From positions 186,001 to 250,000 of the forward strand of contig NZ_JAAORL010000002.1 of the NCBI RefSeq assembly GCF_017696015.1: 64,000 bases of DNA, written 5' to 3'. The notes under the pieces were generated by a model that was not told where the DNA came from, searched no databases, and was given only the letters and a program-made list of their open reading frames with translations. This document shows positions 33,975 to 44,239 of this stretch, in pieces. A program made the translations under genes and the position numbers. Origin of the DNA: Prochlorococcus marinus CUG1415. Lineage in GTDB: Bacteria; Cyanobacteriota; Cyanobacteriia; PCC-6307; Cyanobiaceae. Positions within the stretch are counted from its first letter, which is position 1. Every line of letters begins with the position of its first letter.

Positions 33975-34592
33975 TTAAATTTTTCTCCAAACTGCAACAA
34001 GTTTACCTTGTATATTTAATCTCTCAGGATTAACTTCAATAGGCTCATATGATGGATTAGCAGCCTCTAAAAATATTTTATTTTTTCTTTTCACAAAATA
34101 TTTTAATGTTGAACCTAAGCCAGGAACATATGCAGAAATTATATCTCCATTTTTCAAGCCAAAGCAATCTTTAACTGGTTCCATTAGGACCATATCACCA
34201 TGAGCAATACAAGCATCTATCATAGAATCTCCATTCACTGTCAAAGCAAATAAATCCTTATTTTGAAAAAGCTCAGTAACATCTAACTTTTCATTTGTTT
34301 CAGAAAAACTCTCTATTAAACCTCCAGCCGCTATAGAGCCCAAAACAGGTACTCCATCAAATACTTCACCTGCTAATTGAAGAGTCCTAGCTTTACCCTC
34401 CTGCCAACTTATAAGACCTTTTTCTTGCAAGTGCTTCAGGCGACTTTGAATAGGGGCAGGTGATTTTAAACCCATAGCTCCCATCATTTGCCTAATTGAT
34501 GGACTATGCTGGAATTCTTTGATATATTTTTTAATCCATTCATATAGCTCACTCTGAGCATAAGTAAGATTTTCTTCAGACAAGTTAGCCAT
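33975..34592 (-). CDS. lexA: LexA-type SOS repressor
   Basis: This 205-residue repressor has an N-terminal winged helix (about residues 1-70, with IRQMMGAMGLKSPAPIQSR) and a C-terminal S24 peptidase domain. The self-cleavage site SIAAGG lies near residue 88 and the catalytic pair is the serine of GDSM and the lysine of STLKYF, as in LexA. I chose ATG 34592; a TTG one codon upstream is also in frame. A LexA-like box lies 19 bases upstream of the start codon, suggesting autoregulation. It is the first core gene next to the polysaccharide island. Confidence 0.93.
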   Translation of the reverse strand: MANLSEENLTYAQSELYEWIKKYIKEFQHSPSIRQMMGAMGLKSPAPIQSRLKHLQEKGLISWQEGKARTLQLAGEVFDGVPVLGSIAAGGLIESFSETNEKLDVTELFQNKDLFALTVNGDSMIDACIAHGDMVLMEPVKDCFGLKNGDIISAYVPGLGSTLKYFVKRKNKIFLEAANPSYEPIEVNPERLNIQGKLVAVWRKI

Positions 34593-34610
34593 CAAAGGAA
34601 TTATTATTCT

Positions 34611-34624
34611 AATACATTTGTACC
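34611..34624 (-). promoter_or_regulatory. LexA-like operator upstream of lexA
   Basis: On the minus strand these 14 bases read GGTACAAATGTATT. The cyanobacterial LexA consensus is RGTACNNNDGTWCB; this site differs at one position (T instead of C). It lies between the argF stop and the lexA start, 19 bases before the ATG, where an autoregulatory operator is expected. A further GTAC half-site follows at 34630-34634 on the reference strand. Confidence 0.55.
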
Positions 34625-34651
34625 TATATAGTACTTATAAAGCAAGTTTTA

Positions 34652-35575
34652 TTAAGAAAGCAAGCAGGCTAGTAAAGCTTGTTGAACATGCATCCTATTT
34701 TCAGCTTGTTCAAAAATCCTATTATTCTTACTTTCAAAAGCCTCATCAGTTATCTCTTTGCCCCTATAGGCTGGCAAACAATGCATAATAATTGCTTTCT
34801 GATTAGCATTATTAATAAAATTTTTATCCACAGTAAAGTCTTTGAAGTCTTTGTCTTTATTTATTTTTAAATTCTCTTCTCCCATAGATGACCAAACATC
34901 AGTATAAATTACATCAGTACCACTACATGCCTCAAAAGGGTTATGAGTTATCTTTACCTCTTTCTTTTTATATAAGCTATTTGCTTTATTGATTACTGAA
35001 GGATTAGGCTCATAATCTTTTGCACACGCAACCCTTATTTCAATATCAAATAAAGCAGCACTTAAAATTAGAGAATTAGCAACATTATTACCATCGCCAA
35101 TGTAAGTAATTACAACGTCTTTCAAATCACCAAATTCCTCTTGAATAGTTAGAAAATCAGCAAGAGTTTGACATGGATGTTCCAAATCGGTTAGCGCATT
35201 AATTATGGGTTTCGTAGACCATTTTGCATATTCCTCCAAAATTGACTGATCAAAAGTTCTTATTGCCAAAACATCACAATATCTACTGAGAACTCTTGCT
35301 GTATCCTTGATTGGTTCTCCCCTTCCTATTTGTGAAGTTGAAGGATTAAGGTCAATAGTAGTTCCCCCAAGTCTTGACATGGCTACTTGAAAACTAACTC
35401 TAGTACGAGTAGAAGATTTATCAAAAATTAAGCCCAAAACTTTATTCTCTAGTTCAACTTTAAGATTTTTATTTTTAAAATTCTTTGCTATATCTAAAAT
35501 ATGAATAAATTCTTCAGATGATACATCCAAGCTTGATAAAAAATTGTTATTGGTAAGCTTGTTTGGTTTTATCAT
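34652..35575 (-). CDS. argF: Ornithine carbamoyltransferase
   Basis: Transfers a carbamoyl group from carbamoyl phosphate to ornithine to make citrulline in arginine synthesis. The 307-residue protein has the carbamoyl phosphate loop SSTRTRVSF near residue 54, HPCQTLAD near residue 129, DVWSSMGEE near residue 226 and HCLPAYRG near residue 266. I chose the ATG at 35575 that begins MIKPNKLTNNN; a longer frame from an upstream start would add seven residues. It lies 28 bases after ftsH and 56 before the lexA start on the same strand. Confidence 0.95.
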   Translation of the reverse strand: MIKPNKLTNNNFLSSLDVSSEEFIHILDIAKNFKNKNLKVELENKVLGLIFDKSSTRTRVSFQVAMSRLGGTTIDLNPSTSQIGRGEPIKDTARVLSRYCDVLAIRTFDQSILEEYAKWSTKPIINALTDLEHPCQTLADFLTIQEEFGDLKDVVITYIGDGNNVANSLILSAALFDIEIRVACAKDYEPNPSVINKANSLYKKKEVKITHNPFEACSGTDVIYTDVWSSMGEENLKINKDKDFKDFTVDKNFINNANQKAIIMHCLPAYRGKEITDEAFESKNNRIFEQAENRMHVQQALLACLLS

Positions 35576-35603
35576 AAATATTTCTAGTGAAATCAAGATT
35601 CTA

Positions 35604-37466
35604 CTATGCAGGCAATTTAGTTTCTGCTAGTAGAGTTTTTAAATCTTCCCCTTCAATAACTTCTTCTTTAAGTATTTTTTGGGATATCGATTCTAGTAGT
35701 GGTAAATTATTTCTTAAAATATTTAAGGCAGTCTCATGAGCATCATCTACTAAGTCCCTAACTTCTTTATCTATAGCTTGTGCAGTGGCATCACTAACAG
35801 ACCTTCTTGGATTATTACCATTTCCTAAGAATTGTCCGCCACCTTGTTTATCATAAGCCAAAGGGCCAAGTATATCACTCATCCCAAAAGTACCTACCAT
35901 TTGTTCAGCAATATCAGTTGCTCTTTGGAGATCATTAGAAGCACCTGTTGTAATTTTCCCAAAAACAACCTCCTCAGCAGATCTACCTCCTAGGAGTGTA
36001 GCTATTTGCCCTTTCAACTCTTCTTTAGAATTAAGAAATCTTTCTTCAGTAGGAAGCTGGAGTGTATATCCTAAAGCACTCATACCTCTTGGTACAATTG
36101 AAATTTTCGCAACTTTTGATCCTCCAGGCATTAAATGACCAACTATTGCATGCCCAACTTCGTGATAAGCAACAACTTTTTTCTCATCATCTTGAAGAAC
36201 TCTACTTTTCTTCTCCAAACCTGCAACAACTCTTTCAATAGCCTCACTCAAATCTTGTTGCTCAACACTTTTTCTTTTGGCTCTAGCAGCTAATAATGCG
36301 GCTTCATTTACCATATTTGCTAAATCTGCTCCTGCGAATCCACTTGTAGCTTGAGCAATGGAATCTAAATCGATGGATTCTGCTAATTTAACTTTTTTGG
36401 TGTAAATTTCTAAAATTGTTTTTCTGCCAGACAAATCAGGCCTATCTACCAATACTTGTCTGTCAAATCTTCCAGGTCTTAATAATGCCGCATCAAGTAC
36501 TTCTGGTTGGTTGGTTGCAGCAAGTACAATTACAGGCTTATCTGTAGAAGCAAAACCATCCATTTCCGTAAGTAGCTGATTTAATGTTTGTTCTCTTTCA
36601 TCATTACCACCAACAACTCCCATTGAACCTGAACGACTTTTTCCAATAGCATCCAATTCGTCAATGAAGATAATACATGGTGCTTTTTTCTTGGCTTGTT
36701 CAAACAAATCTCTAACTCTGGCTGCTCCAGCTCCAACAAACAATTCTACAAACTCGGAACCTGAAATAATAAAGAAAGGGACTTCAGCCTCTCCAGCAAC
36801 AGCTTTAGAGAGGAGAGTCTTTCCAGTTCCAGGAGGGCCTACAAGAAGAACTCCTTTGGGAATTCTAGCCCCAATATCTGTATATCTCTCAGGTCTTTTT
36901 AAGAAGTCAACTATTTCAGTTAATTCGTCCTTAGCTTCATCAACTCCTGCCACATCATCAAATGTTACTTTTGATTCATCATCGGGTACATAAACTTTGG
37001 CTTTACTTTTAGTAAAACTTAGAGCTCCTTGAGCACCTCCGCCTCCCATACTTCTTCTGGCGAAAAATTGTAAAACGAGGATAAAAATTAAAGGCGGAAC
37101 AACCCAGCTTAAAATTGTTGAGAAGATGTTAGGTTTTTTGGGAGGAGCAGCAGCAAATTCTACCCCCTTACTTTCTAACCTTTGTGGAAGGTCCATGTCA
37201 AAAATTGGGGTTGTTGCTAAAACCGAAGGTGCGCCTTCTTCTGCTCCATTTAACTCATATCTAATTTGTTCTTGCGTAATATAAGCTCTTTTTACTTCTC
37301 CATCATTCACTTGATCTATAAATAAAGAGTAAGGAACCCTAGGTATTTGCATATTTTGATTAGGGAAAAGACTACTAAATAAAAGTAATGCTCCAACTCC
37401 TATTAAGATGATATTAACAATTCCAAATCTTCTATTAGGTTGATTATCATCTTGTCTTATTGGCAT
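35604..37466 (-). CDS. ftsH: ATP-dependent membrane metalloprotease FtsH
   Basis: A 620-residue thylakoid or plasma-membrane protease. It has two N-terminal hydrophobic segments (about residues 15-36 and 113-133), an AAA module with Walker A GPPGTGKT near residue 209 and Walker [12 protein letters not shown] near residue 263, the SRH region [19 protein letters not shown], and a zinc site HEVGH near residue 430. Cyanobacteria use such FtsH hexamers to replace damaged photosystem II D1. The ATG at 37466 was chosen; a TTG four codons upstream also fits. Confidence 0.95.
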   Translation of the reverse strand: MPIRQDDNQPNRRFGIVNIILIGVGALLLFSSLFPNQNMQIPRVPYSLFIDQVNDGEVKRAYITQEQIRYELNGAEEGAPSVLATTPIFDMDLPQRLESKGVEFAAAPPKKPNIFSTILSWVVPPLIFILVLQFFARRSMGGGGAQGALSFTKSKAKVYVPDDESKVTFDDVAGVDEAKDELTEIVDFLKRPERYTDIGARIPKGVLLVGPPGTGKTLLSKAVAGEAEVPFFIISGSEFVELFVGAGAARVRDLFEQAKKKAPCIIFIDELDAIGKSRSGSMGVVGGNDEREQTLNQLLTEMDGFASTDKPVIVLAATNQPEVLDAALLRPGRFDRQVLVDRPDLSGRKTILEIYTKKVKLAESIDLDSIAQATSGFAGADLANMVNEAALLAARAKRKSVEQQDLSEAIERVVAGLEKKSRVLQDDEKKVVAYHEVGHAIVGHLMPGGSKVAKISIVPRGMSALGYTLQLPTEERFLNSKEELKGQIATLLGGRSAEEVVFGKITTGASNDLQRATDIAEQMVGTFGMSDILGPLAYDKQGGGQFLGNGNNPRRSVSDATAQAIDKEVRDLVDDAHETALNILRNNLPLLESISQKILKEEVIEGEDLKTLLAETKLPA

Positions 37467-37585
37467 GGTAGTGATCAATTTTTACTCATTATAAACTAAA
37501 CAAAAAGTTTCCGTATCCGTATTATTTTTTTTGGGTAAGAACCGAACGCTATATACTTTGATGAATAAGAATTAAGTATGAAAAA

Positions 37586-38680
37586 TTAATTTTCAAATGA
37601 ATTCTTAACGCATATATCATTACCGATCAAACTAACCTGTGAATTACTTAATTTAATAATTTCATCCATTTCTCTAAAGTCAAAATCACCAAAGGGATTC
37701 ATACTATTTTCTCCACCTAATATTTTTGGAGCAATAAAAGTAATAATTTCCTGAATACAATTAGTTTGGATAGCGGCGGTAGCCAATCTAGGACCACATT
37801 CCCACAGGATTTTATTACACCCTCTTTTAGCAAGTAATTTTGAAATTAACTCTGGATTATCTGATGGTATCTTTTCAACCTCCACACATTTTGGAATCCT
37901 TTTGAGGTAGCTTTCATTTGCTGTGGAAGAATCATAAATAACTATAGTTTTTGCTTTATTACAATCCCAAAGACTAGATTTTGAGGGGAGATCTAAACTT
38001 TTTGTAAAAACAACTCGCAAAGGCTCAGGATTTTTTGAACCTCTGGTAGTCAAAAGTGGATTATCTTTCCTTAATGTGTTTCCACCAATGATTATTGCAT
38101 CAAATTCTGCTCTAAAAGAATGAACTATTGACCTTGATTGCTCACTAGTAATCCATTTACTTTTGCCATTTTTTAAACCTATTCGGCCATCAATACTCAT
38201 AGCCCATTTAAGAACACCAAATGACTTTTTTGTAATATTCCTATGAATGAAAGCTTTATTTAATTCTAAGGATTCTTTTTTACATAATCCTAAGTGAACT
38301 CGAATTCCAGCTTCTTTTAGCAATTTAATACCTTTACCAGAGACTCTTTTATCAGGATCTTGAATAGATACATATACCTTTCTTATCCCTGACGATATTA
38401 CTTTATCTACACATGGAGGTGTTTTACCTTGGTGGCAGCAAGGTTCAAGATTTACATACATTGATCCCCCTTTAGCATCCTTTTTTAAATTCCTAAAAGC
38501 CATTGCCTCGGCATGGGGCATCCCGGCCTTGAAATGAAATCCTTCTGAAATAAGGTTTCCATTTTTATCAAGTATTACTGCTCCCACCTTTGGGTTAGGA
38601 CTAGTTGTATTTTTACCTAAAGAAGCCAAAAAAATTGCTCTTTTCATCCATTTTGTATGGCTTACATTTTTTTTAGACAT
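37586..38680 (-). CDS. ribD: Riboflavin biosynthesis deaminase/reductase RibD
   Basis: A 364-residue bifunctional enzyme for two early riboflavin steps. The N-terminal deaminase domain shows the zinc motifs HAEAMAF near residue 54 and PCCHQGKTPPC near residue 77; the C-terminal reductase domain shows KWAMSIDGRIG near residue 163 and GGNTLRKDNPLLT near residue 199. ATG 38680 is taken as start, preceded by GAAGAA. Upstream on the same strand lies the DUF3122-type gene, 15 bases away. Confidence 0.93.
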   Translation of the reverse strand: MSKKNVSHTKWMKRAIFLASLGKNTTSPNPKVGAVILDKNGNLISEGFHFKAGMPHAEAMAFRNLKKDAKGGSMYVNLEPCCHQGKTPPCVDKVISSGIRKVYVSIQDPDKRVSGKGIKLLKEAGIRVHLGLCKKESLELNKAFIHRNITKKSFGVLKWAMSIDGRIGLKNGKSKWITSEQSRSIVHSFRAEFDAIIIGGNTLRKDNPLLTTRGSKNPEPLRVVFTKSLDLPSKSSLWDCNKAKTIVIYDSSTANESYLKRIPKCVEVEKIPSDNPELISKLLAKRGCNKILWECGPRLATAAIQTNCIQEIITFIAPKILGGENSMNPFGDFDFREMDEIIKLSNSQVSLIGNDICVKNSFEN

Positions 38681-38695
38681 TTCTTCTATCAATAA

Positions 38696-39196
38696 TCAAC
38701 TTAATGATCTCCATTCTTTAACTAGGTAAGGAGGAACAGGTAACTCAGAAAAAACTCCTGACAAAAATAATCTTAATGGTCTATTTTTATCTAAATTTTT
38801 AATCAATTCATCAAGATCAAATTCTGCAGCAGCTTGTCTTCCATCATTTGCTAATTCTACATTAAGTAATGTTTTATCATCTAAAAGCCACTGTTTTCTG
38901 CCTGATTCAACCCTCAAGTCAGTGGGATGATCAATCCTAAGATTTCCTGGATAACCTATTACTCTCAAGATCAATTTATCTGCAAATAGAGGTGATTTAT
39001 AAGCTACTAATTGCCAAGTTTCAAAGTCCAAGTCCCTTAAAAACTCACTACTAGCATTTATTAACTCCCCATTTATTTCTGTTTCTGCAACTTCTGCAGA
39101 TACTTTTATTGGGTTAAAAATAAAGGATAGTAGTAAAATCAAAAGTAATATTCCTTTTAAAAAAATATTTTTATTTGATTTTGTAATTTTCTTCAT
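38696..39196 (-). CDS. DUF3122-type exported protein
   Basis: A 166-residue cyanobacterial protein with an N-terminal signal-like hydrophobic helix (about residues 13-29, LLLILLLSFIF) followed by a VSAE site that could be a signal-peptidase cleavage point. The mature part resembles the DUF3122 family, including SPLFADKLILRVIGYP near residue 68 and EWRSL at the end. I chose ATG 39196, which overlaps the stop of the upstream gene by 26 bases; an alternative start would be seven codons earlier. Function is unknown. It is probably extracytoplasmic. Confidence 0.68.
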   Translation of the reverse strand: MKKITKSNKNIFLKGILLLILLLSFIFNPIKVSAEVAETEINGELINASSEFLRDLDFETWQLVAYKSPLFADKLILRVIGYPGNLRIDHPTDLRVESGRKQWLLDDKTLLNVELANDGRQAAAEFDLDELIKNLDKNRPLRLFLSGVFSELPVPPYLVKEWRSLS

Positions 39197-39422
39197 TTTC
39201 AGAATCCATAAGGGCATCTAAAGTTACAGCTGTTCTTACAATAGCTTGATACCTTTTGATTATTTTACGATTTTTTTCTATAACTCGAGATAAATTCAAA
39301 GTGTCTTTTTCAGAATAGCTAGATGTTAAATCGCTAGAATCTTCCTCAATAAACTCAAATTCATTATCCTTATTAATTAGAGTTAACAATAAATCATGTA
39401 ATCTCTTTCTCCTTTCAGACAA
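39171..39422 (-). CDS. Small conserved hypothetical protein
   Basis: An 83-residue hydrophilic protein starting MSERRKRLHDLLLTLINKD, acidic in its middle and basic near KNRKIIKRYQAIVRTA. No family is recognised. Its 3' end overlaps the DUF3122-type gene, and the two are co-transcribed. It diverges from cobL with about 83 bases between start codons. The overlap and protein-like composition support a real gene. Confidence 0.6.
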   Translation of the reverse strand: MSERRKRLHDLLLTLINKDNEFEFIEEDSSDLTSSYSEKDTLNLSRVIEKNRKIIKRYQAIVRTAVTLDALMDSENEENYKIK

Positions 39423-39505
39423 TTAATTTACTATGATAACTCGAATAATCATAAAATAATTTAATAAAACATTCAAACAGTTTAGTTCCTTTTCATTAAA
39501 TATTG

Positions 39506-40780
39506 ATGACTGAAGTTAATAGAAAAATTCATATAGTAGGTATTAATTCATATATATTTGAAGATTTACCTTCCAAATTACAAGATTTATTTATAAAGAC
39601 AGGAAATATTGCAGTTCCGAATTCATATTTTGAAGAAATTAAATCATGGAGCGAAAATGATTTAGAAAAAAAGAAATTATTTTTTTCGAGTAACAGTAAT
39701 AACGAACTTGTTAACTGGCTTAGATCTCAAAAAACTGATGTTATTTTAATTTCGAGAGGAGATCCACTTTGGTTTGGAATAGGTAGAATCCTACTAGAAA
39801 ATTTTTCAAAAGATGAATTAAGTTTCTACCCTTCAAATACTTGCATTCAATTAGCGTTTAGTAAGTTAAAGATCCCATGGCAAGATACTGTTAATGTAAG
39901 TATGCACGGCAGAGATTCGACTAAGTTAGTTGAGGCTCTAAAAGCAAAGCCTTCAAGTTTGGCTATTATTACAGATTCCAATAACAAAAGTTTAGAAATA
40001 ATCAAAAAAAACTTATCAGAATTAAATCTGATTGATTTCTATGATTTTTGGCTCTGTGAAGAGATAGGCTTCGACAATGAAAATATAAGAAAATTAAATC
40101 TTAAAGATTCATTGCCCTCAGACATATCAAGTTTGAACATTGTTGTTCTTACAGAAACAAAGAAAAATTACTCAAATAATAATCTCCCTATTTTCGGAAT
40201 CAGTGACCATATTTTTAAAACTTTTGATGATAGACCAAATTTATTAACTAAAAGGGAGGTTCGCGTTCAAATCCTAGCTGATCTAGAGCTCCCTAAAAAT
40301 GGTGTCATCTGGGATATAGGAGCAGGTTGTGGGTCAATTGGTTTAGAGGCATTAAAATTAAGGCCTAATTTAGATTTGTTTTGTATCGACAAAAGGATTG
40401 GCTCAAAAGCATTAATACTAGAGAACTCAAAAAGGCTTGGAGTTAAACCAAAATTTATTTTTGAAGAAGACATAAACAATACCTTGAATACAAGAAATTT
40501 AAGTTCTTTTGAAATACCTAATAGATTAGTAGTTGGAGGATGTGATAAAAAGACTAAAATTCAAATTATTAATAAACTTACTCAGGGTATGAATATTGGA
40601 GACATTATAGTTATACCAATAATTGACATTCAAACTATTAAAGAATTGAAAGAGGAATTAGAAGATAAAAATTTCAAAACCAATTTAAATTTAATTCAGA
40701 CCTATAAAAGCTTAAGTATCGCTGAGGGAATTAGATTAGAGCCAAATAATCCTGTTTTTTTATTAAAAGGGAAAAAATAA
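39506..40780 (+). CDS. cobL: Precorrin-6Y C5,15-methyltransferase (CobL / CbiET)
   Basis: A 424-residue bifunctional corrin-ring enzyme for vitamin B12 synthesis. The N-terminal half is a tetrapyrrole methylase (SRGDPLWFGIGRILLE near residue 87) and the C-terminal half a class I methyltransferase with decarboxylase activity (IWDIGAGCGSIGLEALKLRP near residue 266). Length matches fused CbiE-CbiT. Prochlorococcus makes pseudocobalamin through this pathway. ATG 39506 is used; a TTG one codon upstream is an alternative. It converges with nadK at 13 bases. Confidence 0.9.
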   Translation: MTEVNRKIHIVGINSYIFEDLPSKLQDLFIKTGNIAVPNSYFEEIKSWSENDLEKKKLFFSSNSNNELVNWLRSQKTDVILISRGDPLWFGIGRILLENFSKDELSFYPSNTCIQLAFSKLKIPWQDTVNVSMHGRDSTKLVEALKAKPSSLAIITDSNNKSLEIIKKNLSELNLIDFYDFWLCEEIGFDNENIRKLNLKDSLPSDISSLNIVVLTETKKNYSNNNLPIFGISDHIFKTFDDRPNLLTKREVRVQILADLELPKNGVIWDIGAGCGSIGLEALKLRPNLDLFCIDKRIGSKALILENSKRLGVKPKFIFEEDINNTLNTRNLSSFEIPNRLVVGGCDKKTKIQIINKLTQGMNIGDIIVIPIIDIQTIKELKEELEDKNFKTNLNLIQTYKSLSIAEGIRLEPNNPVFLLKGKK

Positions 40781-40793
40781 ATTTCGATAATTG

Positions 40794-41702
40794 TTATTTG
40801 TTAGGTTTAGCCACATGGGGCAAACCCCAACCTAGTTTATTTCTTAAAACCTGGAAAAATTCATGATCTTCAAGTCTAATAAACTTTACTGAGTGTTTAC
40901 TTTTTCTTATTAAAACTCTATCTTCAGGCCAAACATAACAACCAGCATTTCCATCAACAACCATTACCAACCTTTCAGGAGTTGCGGGGAAAACAGTCAC
41001 TGGCTCTGAATCATTAAAAACCAATGCCCTTGAGGCCAATGAATGTGGAGCAATTGGAGTTAATTGCACAACTGGGCAATCAGGTGTAATAACTGGTCCT
41101 CCAGCACTCAGAGAATAAGCAGTAGAACCAGTTGGAGTAGATAAAATTACGCCATCAGCTGAAATATCCACAGGAGCATGTCGCCCTATAGAAATCTCAA
41201 AATGACACATACTTGTAAGAGGTTCTCTATGAAGGGCCATTTCATTAAGGCATAGAGACTCCCATCTTCTCTGTTCATTCCTCATAACACTTATTATGAA
41301 GCAAGTTCTTTCTTCAATATCCCAATTTCCAGCAATGATTTTATCTATTGCTTCATCAAGATTTGATAAATAAGCTTCCGCAAGAAAACCTAAATGACCT
41401 GTATTTATTGTAAGGATTGGAATTTTAGCAGGTGCTGTTTGCCTTGCTGCAGATAGAACAGTTCCATCTCCACCAAGAACAATTGCAAATTCCATTGACG
41501 AGTCAAACCCCTCTGGAACACAGTTCTTATACCCCAAAGGACGAACATGTTGATCAGGATTGGCGAATCCAACCATTCCGCCAGAGCTACTAACTCTTAC
41601 AACTTCATAATTGGATTTTTCCAATTTATTCTGAACTGAACTTGCAGTTTGAACAGCAAGTTCTTTCCCATCATTAACGATTAGCCCTGCTTTACGTACC
41701 AA
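40794..41702 (-). CDS. nadK: NAD kinase
   Basis: A 302-residue NAD kinase (ATP or polyphosphate dependent) that makes NADP. The motif [12 protein letters not shown] near residue 78 holds the nucleotide-binding Gly-rich loop and the conserved Asp, and [22 protein letters not shown] near residues 178-200, read as two halves, marks the NAD site. The start appears to be TTG at 41702 (peptide [11 protein letters not shown]). It lies 70 bases after pheS on the same strand. Confidence 0.93.
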   Translation of the reverse strand: MVRKAGLIVNDGKELAVQTASSVQNKLEKSNYEVVRVSSSGGMVGFANPDQHVRPLGYKNCVPEGFDSSMEFAIVLGGDGTVLSAARQTAPAKIPILTINTGHLGFLAEAYLSNLDEAIDKIIAGNWDIEERTCFIISVMRNEQRRWESLCLNEMALHREPLTSMCHFEISIGRHAPVDISADGVILSTPTGSTAYSLSAGGPVITPDCPVVQLTPIAPHSLASRALVFNDSEPVTVFPATPERLVMVVDGNAGCYVWPEDRVLIRKSKHSVKFIRLEDHEFFQVLRNKLGWGLPHVAKPNK

Positions 41703-41772
41703 TCAAAAAACTAAAACTATAACTATTTTAAACTAATTTGCTTGACAATCCTAATTTAAAATTTCAATTTTA

Positions 41773-42780
41773 TTAGAACTGTTCTAAGAATCTAAGATCA
41801 TTTGTATAAAATTTTCTTATGTCGTCAATCTGATGTCTTACCATGCAAAATCTTTCAACTCCTAATCCAGCTGCGAATCCGGTCCATGTCTCAGAATCTA
41901 TTCCTAATTTTTCTAAGACCTTAGGATCTACCATTCCGCATCCCATTACTTCTAACCATTTACCTTTCCATTGAACATCTACTTCGGCTGAAGGTTCAGT
42001 AAATGGGAAATAACTAGCTCTAAATCTTACAGGGATATCTCCAAAAAATGTCTTTAAAAAAGTAAGAACCGTTCCTCTTAGATGACTAAAATTAATACCT
42101 TTATCTATACATAAAACCTCAACCTGATTAAATACAGGAGAATGAGTAGCATCTACAGCATCTCTCCTGTAAACTCTTCCTGGAGCAATAATTCTTACTG
42201 GAGGAGGATTATTTTCCAAGTATCTTATCTGAACGGGAGAAGTATGAGTCCTCAAAAGTCGATTCTCATCTAAATAGAAAGTATCCTGCATATCTCTCGC
42301 AGGATGATTTTTAGGTATATTGAGAGACTCAAAATTATAAAAATCAGTTTCTATTTCAGGTCCACTTTCAACTGAATATCCTAAACCACAAAAAATATCT
42401 ATGATCTCATCTTGAGTTGAAATTAAAGGATGTTTACTTCCAGGGGGGGTTCCAATTGGAGGAATAGTTACATCAATTTTTTCTGTTTTAATCTTTTTCT
42501 CTAAGGCTTCACTATTTAATTGATTTTTTCTTTTGGTTATTAATTCTTGCAAATTAATCTTTATTAAATTTGCCTTCTGACCAACAATTGGTCTATCAGT
42601 AGCAGATAATTGACCCATTGTTTTCAAGATAATTGACAAATGGCCCTTTTTCCCTAGCAAGGAAACTCTTAATTGATCCAGTTCTTCCTTAGTATTGGAA
42701 TTATCTATATTATTTTTTGCTTTAAGAGAAAGATTATTTAGTTTTTCCTCAATTTGACTTAATGATTCAATTTGACTCAC
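41773..42780 (-). CDS. pheS: Phenylalanyl-tRNA synthetase alpha subunit
   Basis: A 335-residue alpha subunit that with PheT charges tRNA-Phe. The N-terminal coiled coil covers about residues 1-85, followed by the class II core: [10 protein letters not shown] near residue 117, [12 protein letters not shown] (motif 2 region) near residue 182, [20 protein letters not shown] near residue 202, and [16 protein letters not shown] (motif 3) near residue 306. It is divergent from surE with 68 bases between starts. pheT is not in the window. Confidence 0.95.
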   Translation of the reverse strand: MSQIESLSQIEEKLNNLSLKAKNNIDNSNTKEELDQLRVSLLGKKGHLSIILKTMGQLSATDRPIVGQKANLIKINLQELITKRKNQLNSEALEKKIKTEKIDVTIPPIGTPPGSKHPLISTQDEIIDIFCGLGYSVESGPEIETDFYNFESLNIPKNHPARDMQDTFYLDENRLLRTHTSPVQIRYLENNPPPVRIIAPGRVYRRDAVDATHSPVFNQVEVLCIDKGINFSHLRGTVLTFLKTFFGDIPVRFRASYFPFTEPSAEVDVQWKGKWLEVMGCGMVDPKVLEKLGIDSETWTGFAAGLGVERFCMVRHQIDDIRKFYTNDLRFLEQF

Positions 42781-42848
42781 TGATATAGTAAAAATAAGTA
42801 TTGCTTTATCTTACTTAAATATCGTCCATAAATAAAATGTATTGATTA

Positions 42849-43658
42849 ATGAAACCGTTAAATATATTAATTAGCAATGATGATGGTGTTTTTGCTGCGG
42901 GGATAAGAGCTTTAGCAAAATCAGCGCAAAAAAGAGGGCATAAGGTAAAAGTAGTATGTCCTGACCAAGAAAGATCAGCTACTGGTCATGGTCTTACTTT
43001 ACAATCTCCATTAAGAGTGGAAAGAGCGGACGAATTATTTGGGGAAGGCATTGAAGCTTGGGGATGTTCTGGCACGCCTGCTGATTGCGTCAAATTAGCA
43101 CTATCTGAACTCTTGGATAATAAACCTGATCTAATTCTATCTGGAATAAATCACGGGCCCAATTTAGGAACAGATATTTTTTGTTCAGGGACAGTCGCTG
43201 CAGCGATGGAAGGCACCTTAGAAAATGTTCCTTCCATGGCAATAAGTGTTGCTAGTTTTAAATGGAAGAATTTTGAATTTGCTGGAGAAATTGCAATGAA
43301 TATTGCCGAACAAGCAATTATTGATAGCTGGCCAGCTTCACTTCTATTAAACTTGAATATACCTCCTTGCGAGAAAAGTAAAATAAAAGAATTATCCTGG
43401 ACAAGATTATCAGTAAGAAAATATAAAAATCAATTTTCCAAAAGGGAAGACCCAAGGGGTGACGATTATTATTGGTTGGCAGGTGAGGTAGTTTTAGATC
43501 TCAAATCAAAAGGTTATGGTCCAAAAAACTGGCCCAGTGACGTATCTCAAATACAAGACAATAAAATTTCGCTTACACCTGTAGAACCAGATTTATTTTG
43601 GAGGGGTAATTTAGACGACTTACCTAAAATTAATAATTTATTTGTAAATCCTTCTTAA
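42849..43658 (+). CDS. surE: 5'-nucleotidase SurE
   Basis: A 269-residue survival protein and 5'/3'-nucleotidase. The start [18 protein letters not shown] carries the metal-binding Asp-Asp pair; [14 protein letters not shown] near residue 37 and [20 protein letters not shown] near residue 97 are the remaining conserved blocks, ending with the metal ligand Asn. It overlaps by 21 bases, tail to tail, with the DUF3611 gene on the other strand. Confidence 0.93.
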   Translation: MKPLNILISNDDGVFAAGIRALAKSAQKRGHKVKVVCPDQERSATGHGLTLQSPLRVERADELFGEGIEAWGCSGTPADCVKLALSELLDNKPDLILSGINHGPNLGTDIFCSGTVAAAMEGTLENVPSMAISVASFKWKNFEFAGEIAMNIAEQAIIDSWPASLLLNLNIPPCEKSKIKELSWTRLSVRKYKNQFSKREDPRGDDYYWLAGEVVLDLKSKGYGPKNWPSDVSQIQDNKISLTPVEPDLFWRGNLDDLPKINNLFVNPS

Positions 43659-44171
43659 AAGCCATAAAGAAAAGCAAAGACCTAAAAAATGCGCAGCAAT
43701 AACTTGTGTATTACTGAGAACTGATAATATTTCAAGTCCAGTAATTGGGATATCAGATGTCGCTGTTATCAATTGTCCAGTTGTTTGAGAGGATGCTTGT
43801 ATAAATAGAGCACCCATAAGAGCTTGATATCCAATTAATCCAAACAAAATTCCTAATAAATCGACTATGAGACCTCTTTTTATTAATTTACTAGTTTGTC
43901 CTCTTGAGGGTCTTGCGTTGCTTGCGATTGCTCTACCAGTTCTAACTATTAACCAACCTTGCCAAAGACTAAAAAGTAGTAAAATCAAGGATATTGTTGT
44001 AAGTGATAGTCCAGGCGCTAAGCCAAGCTGTCCTTCGTTATTATTAACAACATTTGAAAAAAGCAAAACAGCCGCAACGACAACACCTAAAATGGATTGA
44101 ACCCAAAAGCGTATCCATCCAATGCGTCGCATTCCAAATGAAAGGGACTGAAAATCAATTTTGTCAGACAT
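43638..44171 (-). CDS. DUF3611-type membrane protein
   Basis: A 177-residue cyanobacterial and plastid-type membrane protein with four hydrophobic segments (about residues 22-41, 51-70, 92-115, 145-172) and the conserved stretch [13 protein letters not shown] near residue 13. This layout and [16 protein letters not shown] near residue 77 match the DUF3611 family. It is likely a thylakoid or plasma membrane protein of unknown function. It converges with surE (21-base overlap) and diverges from ribF. Confidence 0.75.
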   Translation of the reverse strand: MSDKIDFQSLSFGMRRIGWIRFWVQSILGVVVAAVLLFSNVVNNNEGQLGLAPGLSLTTISLILLLFSLWQGWLIVRTGRAIASNARPSRGQTSKLIKRGLIVDLLGILFGLIGYQALMGALFIQASSQTTGQLITATSDIPITGLEILSVLSNTQVIAAHFLGLCFSLWLLRRIYK

Positions 44172-44239
44172 TCATTTGATTGAATAAACTATAATCTATT
44201 CAAATTTGCCATCAAAATCATAAAATTGCACGTAATCTT

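Noticed and set aside
36664-36993. A 109-residue plus-strand protein opposite ftsH
   Set aside because: It is antisense to the AAA module of FtsH and has the biased composition of a shadow frame.
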